DNA from: Balamuthia mandrillaris
Taxonomy: Eukaryota > Discosea > Longamoebia > Balamuthiidae
Direction of reading: 5' to 3'
Length of the DNA stretch: 64,000 bases
NCBI GenBank assembly: GCA_031835245.1
Contig: JAVKOQ010000008.1
Span: forward strand, 62,001 to 126,000
Below, piece by piece: positions 53,866 to 64,000 of this stretch. Position 1 is the first letter of the stretch. Each line of letters starts with the position of its first letter. The notes under the pieces are model-generated. The model did no database searches, had not been told where the DNA came from, and saw nothing but the letters and a program-made list of their open reading frames with translations. Both the position numbers and the translations under genes were made by a program.

Positions 53866-55309
53866 GGGAGGGAGGGAGGGAGGGAGAGAGGAACTGCAAG
53901 TTAGAGAGCAGAACCAAACATAGCGAAACAAATCAACATAAGCGTACCTTGTTCAACAGCAACCATATAAATAGATTGCAAAGATACCAAGCCCTCAGTA
54001 AAGAGACCCAAAGCTGAAGGATACTTGCTTAACGAGGGTAGACTCAATGCTCCGTTCAATGCCTCTATTCCTCTCTTTAAAGCAACCTGCGTCTTGAGGT
54101 CTCTTGCAGCCTGCATTCGTGAAAGCGCCAGAAAGGTTTTGGGCAGCAGATTGCTTTCCAGCACTTCACTATATTGTAGAAGGGAATCAGCGAAGCAAGG
54201 AAAGAACGAACAACAATAAGAATGTACCTGACCGAAATTCCATAAGAGAACCAGCTGGAAAGGCAAGCCATGCTTTGTTCGGTCAAAACAGCAACTCGAG
54301 TAGTAGAAGCCGTATCACTTTCATCGCCACCATAGTGATGAGCACTCAGATCCAATAAACTGCCTAAAACACGCAACAGGTGTGGCAGCTCTTTGCCCAA
54401 TGTTGCGTTCATGGCTGTAGTTTCTTGTGTTGTCAACGTGGATGATGACTGTATCTCTTCTGGCAACAGCTTAACTGTATGCATCATCAATACATACGAT
54501 GAGGCCTGACCTCAATTAAAAAACAATAAGGTCACACGAGATAGAAAAAGAAACAACAACAAACCACAAAAGAATAACCAAAGAAAAACGGATAACAAGA
54601 ACAAACAAACAGAAGAGAGAGACCTATTTCCAAGAATGCTTGCAGCGCGCTGAATCGCTCATTGTCCGTTACCAAGTGAGGCGAGAGTGCAATCGCTTGG
54701 TGTCCATTCTCCTCTTCTCCTTGCGCTGCCATGAAGCAAGGAGCGGTCAAGGAGAGAAGGTCCGCAAGAAAAGAGGGCCACTGGCCAGCAGGAACCATTC
54801 TCAGAGCCGTCCCCACAAAGCACTGGCACAACTTTGCGAAAATGGGCTTGTGCTGTTGTTGACCGCTTGCATAGGAACAGATGCCTCGCATAAGGGATTG
54901 GAGGAACGTGGAGCGGGCGTGTTCGGGCAGCTGAGGCCATTGCTTTTGAACCTTTTGGAAGAGCGTCATTGCACCAAAGAGCTGAACTTCAGTAGCATAC
55001 TTTTTTTTTGTGAGTGAGGAAAAGCGACGGACAGCAAGAGGGAGGGAAAAAAAGCAAAAAAAACCTGGTGATCAAGCAGAAAGAAACTGAGTTCCCAAGC
55101 CTCTGGCGCACGCTGCAGCTTCAGCAGCCATTCATGGGCTTGTTTTCGTTTGTTTGGGTCTTCGGCCGATCCCCCATAAAACGCAACCAAAGCCTTAAAA
55201 AGAAGGATTTTTTTCCTATCAGTTCCGTGTTGTGTTGTTTTTTCTTTTCCCTAAATACCTGTTGCACATGCTCAAGGGTAGGCGGCGGTTGCAGCGGCGT
55301 GCCTTCCAT
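51134..55309 (-). CDS. Importin-beta family nuclear transport receptor (transportin-3/importin-13-like)
   Basis: HEAT-repeat karyopherin that probably carries cargo such as SR proteins through nuclear pores with Ran. Thirteen exons: 55309-55259, 55193-55065, 54999-54624, 54510-54228, 54168-53948, 53815-53513, 53441-53098, 53015-52797, 52747-52577, 52507-51968, 51877-51659, 51543-51365 and 51233-51134, giving 1,044 residues with every junction in phase. The N-terminal HEAT repeats match the family (HEWLLKLQRAPEAWELSFFL, LFGAMTLFQKVQKQWPQLPE, RSTFLQSLMRGI). The C-terminus RFQELVHNFATECRALANF resembles transportin-3. At 1,044 residues it is somewhat longer than the usual 920-960, partly through a Ser-rich loop (SSPSSSSPLLLPVSSLLPLL). 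Cargo identity cannot be read from sequence. Several introns contain GA repeats (CT on the coding strand). Confidence 0.88.
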
Positions 55310-55945
55310 CTCTGGCTCCTCTCTGCCTCTCTCTTCTTTTTTGCGTCTTGGGTAATATTTGCGGACATAAGGTGGTGCACAAGGATCGCCAGCAACTGCT
55401 GTCCAAGGCTCCTCCGTTCCGCCGCGTGGTAGGACCCTTGAAAGGCGGTTCCTCTGTTGCGCTGAGCGGTGTGGTTTGATGGACATGAGCCAAGACAAGG
55501 GAGTAGATAGGAGAACGGAAACATTTTTTGCATTTTTGTCGATTTTGTGGACAGCCACGTCACGTATGTCTACAAGAATGGACGAAAAGAGAATGCAAGA
55601 AGAGAACCATCCTCAAAAGGACAGGCCCCACTCTTCCCTTATGGCCTCTGTATGTTCAGGACATTTCCTCCCATAAAATAGGTTGGGATCGTGTCAGCAA
55701 GAGGGAAGCAAATGAAAAAAATAGTGGTGGGATCTTTTTTTTACAGCGAAGAAACGATAAAAGAAAAAAGAGAGAAAGAGAGGAAGAGGCGCTTCACCAA
55801 CAGTAACAGAAGAGAAAGCAGACAAGGGGAGAGACGATGCTCACACACATACGCACAAAGACAGACACTTATAATGTTGCACACATATTCCTCTTACCAC
55901 ATGGTTACATTTTATTCTTAAAATTATCCTTTTCTTTCTGCATCG
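55310..55945. other. Intergenic between importin and DOMON-b561 genes
   Basis: The 5' flank of the importin gene and the 3' flank of the DOMON-b561 gene. No coding signal or RNA gene seen. A longer importin N-terminus is possible, since the frame is open upstream to about 55500. Confidence 0.5.
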
Positions 55946-57621
55946 TTAAATGGAGTCATCAGCAGCACCTTCCGAGTGTTGCAGGATGGGTCTCGTCTCC
56001 TCCATCTGAACCTTTCCTTTGCTCTTGTACTTGTTGAACAGCCCAAAACGATCCATGAGGTAAATGAGCTCCACGAAGAGGGCCAGCAAGACCGCCGCTC
56101 CGATGAACACCCCAAAGAGGACAAAGAACGGCGCGTTGGCTCCGTACTGGTGCAATCCCAAAAACACCGCCACTAGTCCCATCACCCATGTGAGCCTGCC
56201 AAGCCAATCTTGTGTTTGATGAATATGACCATGAGTGAACATGTCTAGAAAGAAAGGAACAAGCAGACAAAAAAACAGAACGCAGACACCATGAAAACAA
56301 CAAACGTACAATGGAAGCGATTGGGAAAGACACGAGGAGACTTGCGGGTAGGATCCCTCCAAATATGAGCCCACAGGCCCAAGGCCGGCACCACCAGGCA
56401 GGTCATCAGCAACGTGGCCAGTCCGAAGCGGGCATGCACGTTGTCAAAGTGATGGCCAGAGCCATGGTTCTGCACCGTGGCTACGATCACGGCCAGGCCG
56501 CTGATGGCCAGAATCAAGGCCATCAACTGGGTGAAGGCGTGCAGGAAGAACCAGTACCAGGCGGGGCGGTGGTAGCGCGCCACAAAGACGCCAAAGGTAA
56601 GCAGAACGCCAAAGGCCAACGTCATGACAGCGCCATGGTATTGCTTCAAGATTTCCTGTTTCATTTCATTTTTGTTGAAACCAAAGAACAGAGAAAGAGA
56701 GAATAAGAATCCAAGCTTCTATGAAGCAGAAGAAGAAAACTGCAAAAAGAAGAAAGAAAGCGGAGGGGAAATACGAACCGCATTGGTGGTGGACTCCGAA
56801 GACGCGCCAGTGAAGAAGTTCACCAAGATCTGCTTGGCCTTGGCATGGAAGCCAAAGTTGTTGGACCTTCCGATAGCAGCCACAACCTTCATCTCTCCCG
56901 GCGTGATGGGATGGTCGGCCTTGTCTCCCGTGTTGAGCTTTCTGGTGAAGCGAGCCACCGTGATAGTGGAGGGGGAGGCGGAGGAGGCGGAGGAGATCTG
57001 CGCTCCGTAGGGCGATAGGATGTTGTCCACTCCGCCGATGGTGGTGTCGAGCACCGGTGCGGTGAAGCCTTTGTTGTTGGCGTTGGCGTAGCGGTCTGTT
57101 ATGTTTACCTACACGATTAAGCAACAGCACAGGAGAAAGCCAAACATCAGCAGAGCTCACGCCGCAGAAGATCAAGGAGGAGAAGAAGGAAAGAGAAGGA
57201 AGAAGGAAGAAAGAGAGGAAGGCAGAAGAAGCGAAGCGAAGTTAAAAAAGCATACATGGGTACTGTCATTGAAGGTGCAGACCACAAAGTCAGCGTTGGT
57301 CATGGCGTCATCCGAAGAGCCAACGGCATGCCAGCCCACTGCGACCCACACTCCCCCCGGTTGCTCCACGTTCAGCTCAAAGGTGATCTCTTCTGCCGCC
57401 TCATCGATGCCCCACGAGAGAGAGTAACCAGCAAATGGAACCGTTGTGAACTGCAAATCCGCCGCTGCAAGGAAAAGGTGAGAAGAAATGAAAAGCAAGA
57501 GGAGAGAGCCAGAGATGAAAGAGCCAGAGGAGAGAAACGTACCACTCGATAAAGTGGCAGCGAAAAGTACAAGCGAGCAGACAAGCAGCAGCAGAGCGTT
57601 TTGATGCCGTATCACGGCCAT
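55946..57621 (-). CDS. DOMON-cytochrome b561 membrane redox protein
   Basis: Five exons, 57621-57543, 57464-57256, 57108-56779, 56655-56310 and 56244-55946, encode 420 residues. A signal peptide (LLLLVCSLVLFAATLSS) leads to a DOMON domain (AADLQFTTVPFAGYSLSWG, PGGVWVAVGWHAVG), predicted to bind heme or sugar. The b561 core follows with the expected heme-axial His set in YHGAVMTLAFGV, WFFLHAFTQL, NVHARFGLATLL and GHIHQTQDWLGRLTW. TM helices cross the membrane with a cytosolic Glu/Asp-rich tail. Such proteins (CYBDOM type) move electrons across membranes, often for iron reduction or ascorbate recycling. A triple CCAAT element lies about 195-275 bp upstream (57817-57895). Confidence 0.9.
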
Positions 57622-57816
57622 CTTTTTGTTGTTTATTAGTTTATTTGCTGTTGGAGCGCCCACACGCCCGCACACGACTCAAGAAAGCTAGTAAACGAAG
57701 AAGAAGAAGAAGAAGAAGAAGAAGGAAGAAAAAGCTCTTCTTGTTTTCTCTCTCCGACAATAAATGAAAAAGAAGGAAAATGGAGATGAAATTTTCATCC
57801 GCGTGTTCAAGCCCAA

Positions 57817-57895
57817 CCAATGGAAAATCAAAGCGAGTGGGCAACGCCTTCCCAATAAGGTAAAAATCTGAGATCACTTTCGTAGATCCGCCAAT
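57817..57895. promoter_or_regulatory. Triple CCAAT cluster, DOMON-b561 promoter candidate
   Basis: CCAAT at 57817-57821, 57852-57856 and 57891-57895, within 80 bp of AT-rich sequence, upstream of the DOMON-b561 start and near the 3' end of the RING gene. CCAAT is the classic NF-Y binding core; occupancy here is inferred. Confidence 0.45.
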
Positions 57896-58069
57896 CAGCC
57901 AGCTTTGATTAATCGGTCAAACGAAAAAGAAAAAGAGACTTAAACAACAAAATATACATTTGGGCGAAAGAGGGAGAGAGAGGAGGAGAAAAGAGCAAAG
58001 GAGGGTTCCGCAAGGTGGTTGGTGGATGCCTCTTCGCCGCATGTGCGTTCCGTTCCGTTTGTAACTTGT

Positions 58070-59702
58070 TTATCGCCGGGTAATTTCGTATTTGCAAATA
58101 GGGCATGTGTTGCGGCTGCGCAGCCAGTGGTCGATGCAGGCCTGATGATAAACGTGCAGGCATGGAAGGGTGCGCAGCGTTTCTCCTTCCTCAAAGTCGG
58201 ATAAGCAGATGATACACCTATTCAGAAGCAGAAGCGGTATGAGATCTTATAAAGTCGTGCCGAAGTTTAGAAAAGAAAAAGAGGACGAGAGAAGAAAGAG
58301 ATGAATGCAAGCAAATGAAAGAGTTACTGTTTCCGGTGTTCATCTGCATCAGCTGAGTTCGAAGTCGTTGAAGAAGAGGAGGAGGCTCTAACAGCTCCTT
58401 CCGCATGGTCATCGTTGTTAGATTGTTTAGGGGGTTGTTGATACGAAAACGTAGGAAGCTCCTCGAAAGTACGTTGATCCACTCCTCTATTTACATCGCC
58501 TAAACGCTCTGCTAGCCTCATCAAATCCTTTTCAATGAGTTATGATCAGATGTTATGACACTAAGCACAAAGAAGAAAAGACGAAAAGGAAAATGAACAG
58601 AACAAAGATTGCTTGTCATGGCATACCTCGTAAGTCATGCCCCCAGACCCACCCATCTCGTCACCGTACTCCCTGCCGGTCGCCCTAGCAGCTTGTTGCC
58701 TTTGCAACATGCCAATAAGCTGAAACAGTTCAGCATAAGGCCCCAACAGTCCTGCTAGTTCGTCCCCTTCTTCCTCAGTTGCTAAATGTCGCCCTCCAAA
58801 TAATGAAGGGGCCGACGTGGAAGAACGAGGAGGGGCTCCAGAACGATTGTTGCTGCCCCATGAGAAACGAATGACTTGCTCGCCGCGAGGGCCAGTCGCT
58901 CGCTCAGCGCGAATGCCGAATGGACCCACGTAAGGCTGCGAGTGTTGTGCTCCAGGTGGGGTAGAATAAGGAGATGAAGAGGTAGGGTTTTGACTTTGTT
59001 CGATTTCTGCTTGAAGTCTGCGAGCGAGAGCTTCGTCTTCCTCTATTTGAGCTCGAGAACGAGGAGGTGGAGAAGAGGAAGAAGTCTGTTCTTGTTCTTG
59101 GTGTTGTTGTGTTTGTTCCAAAAGGTTTTGTAGGCTACGGGCTAACAGGGCGTCTCTGGCGGCAGTCCTTCTGTTCTCCTCCTCCGCCTCCCTCTCCCAT
59201 TGTTCCTGGAGGGCTCTCGCCAGCTCCTCGTCGCTCATGTTCTCATTTGTTGCTGCTGGCTGGCGCCCGTTCAAAAGCACCCATTCTTCGTCCGCGTTGC
59301 TGTTGTTGTTGTTGTTGCTGCGCCGTTGTGTCGTTGCTGCTGCTGCTGGTTGTCGTTGATAAGCAGAAGAACGCGTCCCAGGATAGGAAGTTCCTTCTGG
59401 TGTGTGTTTGTTCATTCCAGTTCCGTTTCGCAGTGAGAAGAAGAAAGCGAGAAGAGAAGGAAAAGATGAAAAAAAAAGAGTAGCAGAGAAGAGAGATAGG
59501 CAGAAAAAGGAGGACAAGGGTTATAGCCAAAGGGAAGGAGAGAACAGAAGGGACCCATACCATTGTCTTCAGCAGCAGCCCCGCTTGGGGCAGCGGCTCG
59601 ACGCCAGAGGCTCCGAAGAGAGGCCAACAGCCCGGAGCTTTGACCCTCCTCCCTGCCCTCTTGGCTTTCCTCAGAATGGTGGCGCTGCGGCTCTCTTCTC
59701 AT
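58070..59702 (-). CDS. RING-H2 E3 ubiquitin ligase with UIM-like motifs
   Basis: Four exons, 59702-59561, 59396-58627, 58527-58328 and 58217-58070, encode 419 residues in phase. The ATG is at 59702 (MRREPQRHHS); upstream frames lack an ATG. The N-terminal region holds two acidic ubiquitin-interacting-motif-like helices (SDEELARALQEQWERE, IEEDEALARRLQAEIEQ). The C-terminal RING-H2 finger is C-I-I-C ... CLHVYHQAC ... CPIC (C3H2C3), immediately before the stop. UIM-like helices plus RING-H2 suggest a ligase recruited to ubiquitinated substrates. The substrate is unknown. The first half is Gln/Asn-rich. No TM helix or PA domain is seen, so it is probably cytosolic or nuclear. Confidence 0.88.
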
Positions 59703-60585
59703 CACTGCCACCTTCTCCTGGCCGGTGTGCTGTGCTTTGGCAGTGTTTGGCGCTCGCAAAGTGTGTTATTTTTTTTTTTAAAAAAATTTTTTTTGTGAAT
59801 CCACCAGGAGAGGAGGGAAGAAACAACGCTTTCTTTCTTCCTTGCGCCTCTCTCTCACTCTCTCTCTCTTGTATTTTTTTTTCCTTCTCCTTTCGGACGA
59901 ATCTTCCGTTCTACCGCCTTTCACCCAACTTTCCACCTTCATTTTAAAATGAAAAAAATAAAACACCAAATTCTTCTGAGAATTATGAGGAGTCGTATTC
60001 TCTTTTGTGGGGAATACGGCGGAATGGAACAGCAGCACTGCTGATAATCTGTAAAAGAAACCCAGGAGATCAGCACCAGCCTAGCCCTTCCAACAGGATG
60101 GCAAGCAGGACAGAAAGCAAAAAGACTAGCAGTAAGAAAGAAATTAGAAAGTATGTAAGATAAAAACAACTATAAGTACTAACATGAAGAATGTTGGTAA
60201 AATCATCTCTAGACTCCTCATATTAATCCATCCTAGACCCTTACCTCTCCTTTCTTTTATATTCTTTTATCCTTTTTTTCTCTTTTTCCTCTTTCCCTTA
60301 ATTTATTTTAAAGCAACATCAGATTCTTTTTTATTGTCTTTCTTTTGTTCTTCTAAAATACACTCCTTTTTGATCATTTGTTCTTTCTTTAGTTAAGTTG
60401 GACTTAACCAACAAAGAGAAGCAAGAGCAAAAGGTCGATTGTAAAGTCAATAAACTTGGCTTTAAACTACTTTATAGTTATAATGTTTGCTTCTCCTATG
60501 CAGCTTTTTTCGTTTTAAGTAATACAATAATAACACAAAGTAAAAAAAGGCAAATTTAAAAAAAAGTGTATCAAAGAAAGAAAAG
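59703..60585. other. AT-rich intergenic with PPR relic
   Basis: Mostly AT-rich single-copy sequence upstream of the RING gene and the second PPR gene. It contains the small PPR fragment described separately at 60056-60132. No other gene is seen. Confidence 0.6.
60056..60132 (+). pseudogene. PPR exon 2 5'-fragment
   Basis: About 77 bp closely matches the start of exon 2 of the adjacent PPR gene (about 60844-60920): AGAAACCC.AG.AGA.CAGCACC ... GG.AAGCAGGACAGAAAGCAA ... AGAC.AGCAG. The substitutions show it is a separate, decayed copy. Confidence 0.75.
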
Positions 60586-63463
60586 ATGTGGCAACGCGGA
60601 GGGGTGATGGCCAGGGGCGTGCAGAGGACACCCTTTCCCCTCCCTGCTTCCCTGCACTTTTCCGTCTCATCTCTCCCTGTCCCTGTCCTTCCTGTCCGCT
60701 ACTACCACTCCTCTTGCGCCTGTTCTGGTATGTTCCTTTCCTCTGTCCTGGTTTGTTTCTTGTTCTTCTTTCTCCCTTCGCTTCACTTCCACCACTCACC
60801 CTCCCACCCCCCAAACAGCAGAAGGCAGAGCAGAGGACAAGCAGAGAAACCCAAGAGAGCAGCACCGGCTCAGCGCCTCCAGCAGGGTGGCAGGCAGGAC
60901 AGAAAGCAAGGAGACCAGCAGGAGGAGGGAGGTCGGGAGGCATGCCGGACAAGAGCAACTGCAAGCGCTGGCACGAGGAGGAGGAGGAGGAGGAGGAGGA
61001 GGAGGAGGAAGAGGAGGGCGTCTGGAAGCAGAAGCGGTGAAGAGGGTGTTGGAGGAGATGGAAAGGGGAGGGGAGAGAGGGAAGGAGAAGGTCCTCTTGG
61101 CCCTGCTGAAACGGTGCAAGCAGGAGAGGAACCTCCAGGCCAGCCAGAGGGTGCACGCCCACCTCCTCCACCTCTCTTCTTCTGACCAGGAGGTGTTTTC
61201 CCGCCTGGCGGCCTCGCTGATCACTGCGTATGGGGCATGTGGTCGGTTGGACCTGGCCCGCGAAGTCTTTCATCACCACCACCAACAGCAACAACAAGAG
61301 CGAGGCAAGGGGGAGAACGGCGGGGCGGCGATATGGAATGCCATGATGCAAGCGTGCACACAATGTGGGAGTGGAAAGGAGGCCTTGCAGCTGTTCCAAG
61401 AGATGCAGGAGGCAGGCATGTCAGCAGACACCTTCACCTTCTCCATTGTTCTCAAGGCCTGTGGAATGACGAAGGATGTGGAGACGGGCAAGCGAGTGCA
61501 TAGGGAGCTGCTGTGCCGCGGCTCCTTGAGTGTCTCCGAGGCAAACGCTCTGATCAGCATGTATGGCAAGTGTGGGAAGATGGAGGAGGCACGTGCGGTG
61601 TTCCAGGGGATGAAGGAACGGGACGTGGTGACCTGGACATCCATGATTACAGAAGAGACCCAAAGCGGGGATGGGAAGGAGGCCTTGCAACTGTTCCAAG
61701 AGATGGAGAAGGTAAACGTGTCAGCCGACGCCTTCACCTTCGCTGCCGTGCTGAAGGCCTGTGGAATGACGAAGGATGTGGCAACGGGCAAGCGTGTGCA
61801 TGAGGAGATGCTGCGCCGCGGCTCCTTGAGCCTCTCCGAGGCAACAGCCCTGATCAGCATGTATGGCAAGTGTGGGAAGATGGAGGAGGCACGGGCGGTG
61901 TTCCAAGCGATGAAGGAACGGAATGTGGTGACCTGGACCGCCATGATCGCAGAGGAAGCTCAAAGTGAGAATGGTAAAGAGGCCTTGCAGCTTTTTGAAG
62001 AGATGCAGCAAGCTGGGGTGGCAGCAAACGCCTTCACCTTCGCTGCCGTGCTGAAGGCCTGTGCCAGCACAGCAGACTTGAAGACAGGCAAGCAGGTGCA
62101 TGCTGAGGTGCTGCGGAGGGGCTTGCTTCCCAATGGAAACACCGTTCTTTCAACTGCCCTGATCAACATGTATGGAACCTGTGGGAAGATGGAGGAGGCA
62201 CGTGCGGTGTTCCAAGGGATGAAGGAACGGGACGTGGTGACCTGGACCTCCATGATTGCCGCGGTAGCACAAAGTGGTCATGGGGAGGAAGCCTTGCAGC
62301 TGTTCCAAGAGATGGAGCAAACCGGGGTGGCAGCAAACGCCTTCACCTTCGCTGCTGTGCTGAAGGCCTGCGCCAGCACAGCAGACTTGAAGACAGGCAA
62401 TCGTTTGCATGCTGAACTGCTGCGGAGGAGCTTGCTTCCCAATGTTGTTCTCTCGACCGCCCTCATCGACATGTACGGCAAGTGTGGCAAGCTGGAGGAG
62501 GCATGCAAGGTCTTCCAGCAAATGAAGGAACGGAATGTGATCACGTGGAATGCAATGATCGCCATGCATGGGCTGCATGGTCAAGGCAAAGCAGCACTGG
62601 CCGCCCTACAGGAGATGGAAGAACAAGGCGTGCAACCAGACGCCATCACCTTCATCAACGTGCTGAACGCATGCAGCCATGCAGGGCTGGTGGAGGAAGG
62701 CTTGGCCTGCTTTGCTGCCATGAAGGAGAAGCACAACATCCAGCCCACCACAGAGCATTTCAACTGCATGGTGGACCTGTTGGGGCGGGCAGGAAGACTG
62801 GAGGAGGCAGAAGCCTTGATCCACACCATGGAGGTCCCTCCTGATGCTGTGACGTGGAAAGCCTTGCTGGGGGCCTGCCGAGGAGGCAAGGATGTGGAGC
62901 GAGGGAGAAGAGCAGCAGAGCGAGCCATTGCATTGGATCCAAAGGATGCATCCTCCTTTGTGGTGCTGTCCAACATCCTGGCAGCAGCAGGGCGATGGGA
63001 AGAGGTGGAGAAGGTGCGGAAGGAAATGAAGGAGCGGAAGGTGAAGAAAGAGGCAGGGAGGAGCTGGATCACGGTGGATGGGGAGGTGCACAGCTTCGTG
63101 GTGAAGGACCGCAGCCATCCTCGCAGCACAGAGATCTTCCACCACCTGGACCAGCTGATCCAGCAGATGAAGGCAGCGGGATACCAGCCAGCCACGGAGT
63201 GGGTGCTGCATGATGTGGAGGACGAGCAGAAGGAGGAAGAACTGTGCTATCACAGCGAGAAGCTGGCCATTGCCTTTGGGCTGCTGAGCACGCCACCAGG
63301 ACAGGCCCTGCAGATCATGAAGAACCTGAGGGTGTGTGGGGACTGCCATACAGCCACCAAGTTCATTGCCAAGGTCACTCAGCGGGAGATCCTGGTGAGG
63401 GATGGTAGTCGCTTCCATCACTTCTCTCCTGATGGGCGCTGCTCTTGTGGGGATTATTGGTGA
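60586..63463 (+). CDS. DYW-type PPR protein (organelle RNA editing factor), copy B
   Basis: Two exons, 60586-60727 (MWQRGGVMARGVQRTPFPLP, an organelle presequence) and 60819-63463, encode 928 residues. It is the longest of the four related copies. Four P-L-S triplets precede the last set, two more than copy A. They share the IWNAMMQACTQCG opening and the ACASTADLKTG and TMIAAVAQSGHGEEALQL type units. The final VITWNAMIAMHGLHGQGKAA unit, the E/E+ region (AGRSWITVDGEVHSFVVKD) and a complete DYW domain (HSE, CGDC, CSCGDYW) follow, nearly identical to copy A. Different P-L-S numbers mean the copies should read RNA targets of different length. The Gly/Arg tract at about 61000 is GAG-repeat derived. 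Confidence 0.94.
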
Positions 63464-64000
63464 TCATGCTCTATGCTCTGATCCTCTTTCACTTTGTTCA
63501 CCTTCAAATATTTCCATCACATTAATACTTGATAAGCTTTAAACACTTTTGCACCCTTCATAGAGGTAACAAGCTTGATGTATGCTTGATGTATTAATAA
63601 CAAAAACAAATACTTAAGTAGGAAGGTCAACTATTAAAGTAATGTTTATACTGTTCTGTTGCTAGATAGTTGAAAGAAAGGAAAGAAACTCTGAACTTTG
63701 AGTTGTTGAAAACACATGTATGACTTTTTAATTTCAACATAAGTGAAAAGATTCTTGCCCTGATGAACTTTTTTTTGGTTAAGTTGAAGAACTTTGAAGA
63801 AATACCGCAAATGGAAACCTGGTAAAAGGTGTTTCAATAATCACTCATTGGTACTTGCTATTCTTTGCTAAGTGACAAAACTTGATGTTATGCTTGACTA
63901 GCACTAAGGAACTATTGAAAAGCGGATGTACCAACTTGAAAACCTAATAATGACATTGCAGTATCTTCCTGCCTTAATCTTCAACTATGATTGCTGGATT
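63464..64000. other. AT-rich 3' flank of PPR copy B
   Basis: It starts TCATGCTCTATGCT, the same 3' flank as PPR copy A. The rest is AT-rich with direct runs such as AACTTTGA. No gene, RNA or repeat array was found. Confidence 0.6.

Noticed and set aside
60588-63463. GTG-start models for the PPR genes
   Set aside because: A two-exon model with an ATG presequence is shared by copies A and B and is in phase in both.

Overview
The window is nuclear DNA of a free-living, intron-rich protist, most likely an amoebozoan. The evidence is the gene set: DYW-type PPR proteins, RWP-RK and RFX-like factors, CH-domain coiled-coil and CH-LIM cytoskeletal proteins, class C and TOM1-like 7TM receptors, a Kir channel, importin, UBC9, PARP and DHX15/Prp43. 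Spliceosomal introns are numerous and many carry long CT or CTT repeats. The lineage is an inference; no rRNA or mitochondrial marker is present. All multi-exon models were spliced by hand at GT/AG sites and checked for reading phase; no transcript evidence was available.

Layout. 0-2 kb: the 5' end of a Ser/Arg-rich gene (-) and a broken PPR-DYW copy. 2-12 kb: UBC9 (-), a 19-exon PARP (+) whose intron 14 folds into a candidate structured RNA, and a tandem-CH coiled-coil protein (-). 12-22.5 kb: an RWP-RK factor (+), an RFX-like factor (-), a LOV-SAM photoreceptor candidate (+) and a Kir potassium channel (+). 22.5-33 kb (all -): PPR-DYW, DHX15/Prp43, an AlkB-SRA fusion and a CH-LIM protein. 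34-51 kb is a cell-surface block: a CUB/class C 7TM receptor, two unrelated Cys-rich secreted proteins, and a 1,712-residue TOM1-like 7TM receptor flanked by two inverted genes with Frizzled-like Cys-rich segments. 51-60 kb (all -): a transportin-3/importin-13-like receptor, a DOMON-cytochrome b561 protein and a RING-H2 ligase. 60-63.5 kb: a second intact PPR-DYW gene.

Themes. Genome maintenance and chromatin recur (PARP, UBC9, AlkB-SRA), as do surface sensing (two 7TM receptors with large ectodomains, a LOV protein, a Kir channel) and organelle RNA editing (two intact and two broken DYW-PPR copies). The long CT/CTT repeats inside introns almost always have the pyrimidine strand as the coding strand, on both strands of the window. 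The most promising undescribed items are the AlkB-SRA fusion, the TOM1-like receptor, the LOV-SAM protein and the PARP-intron RNA.
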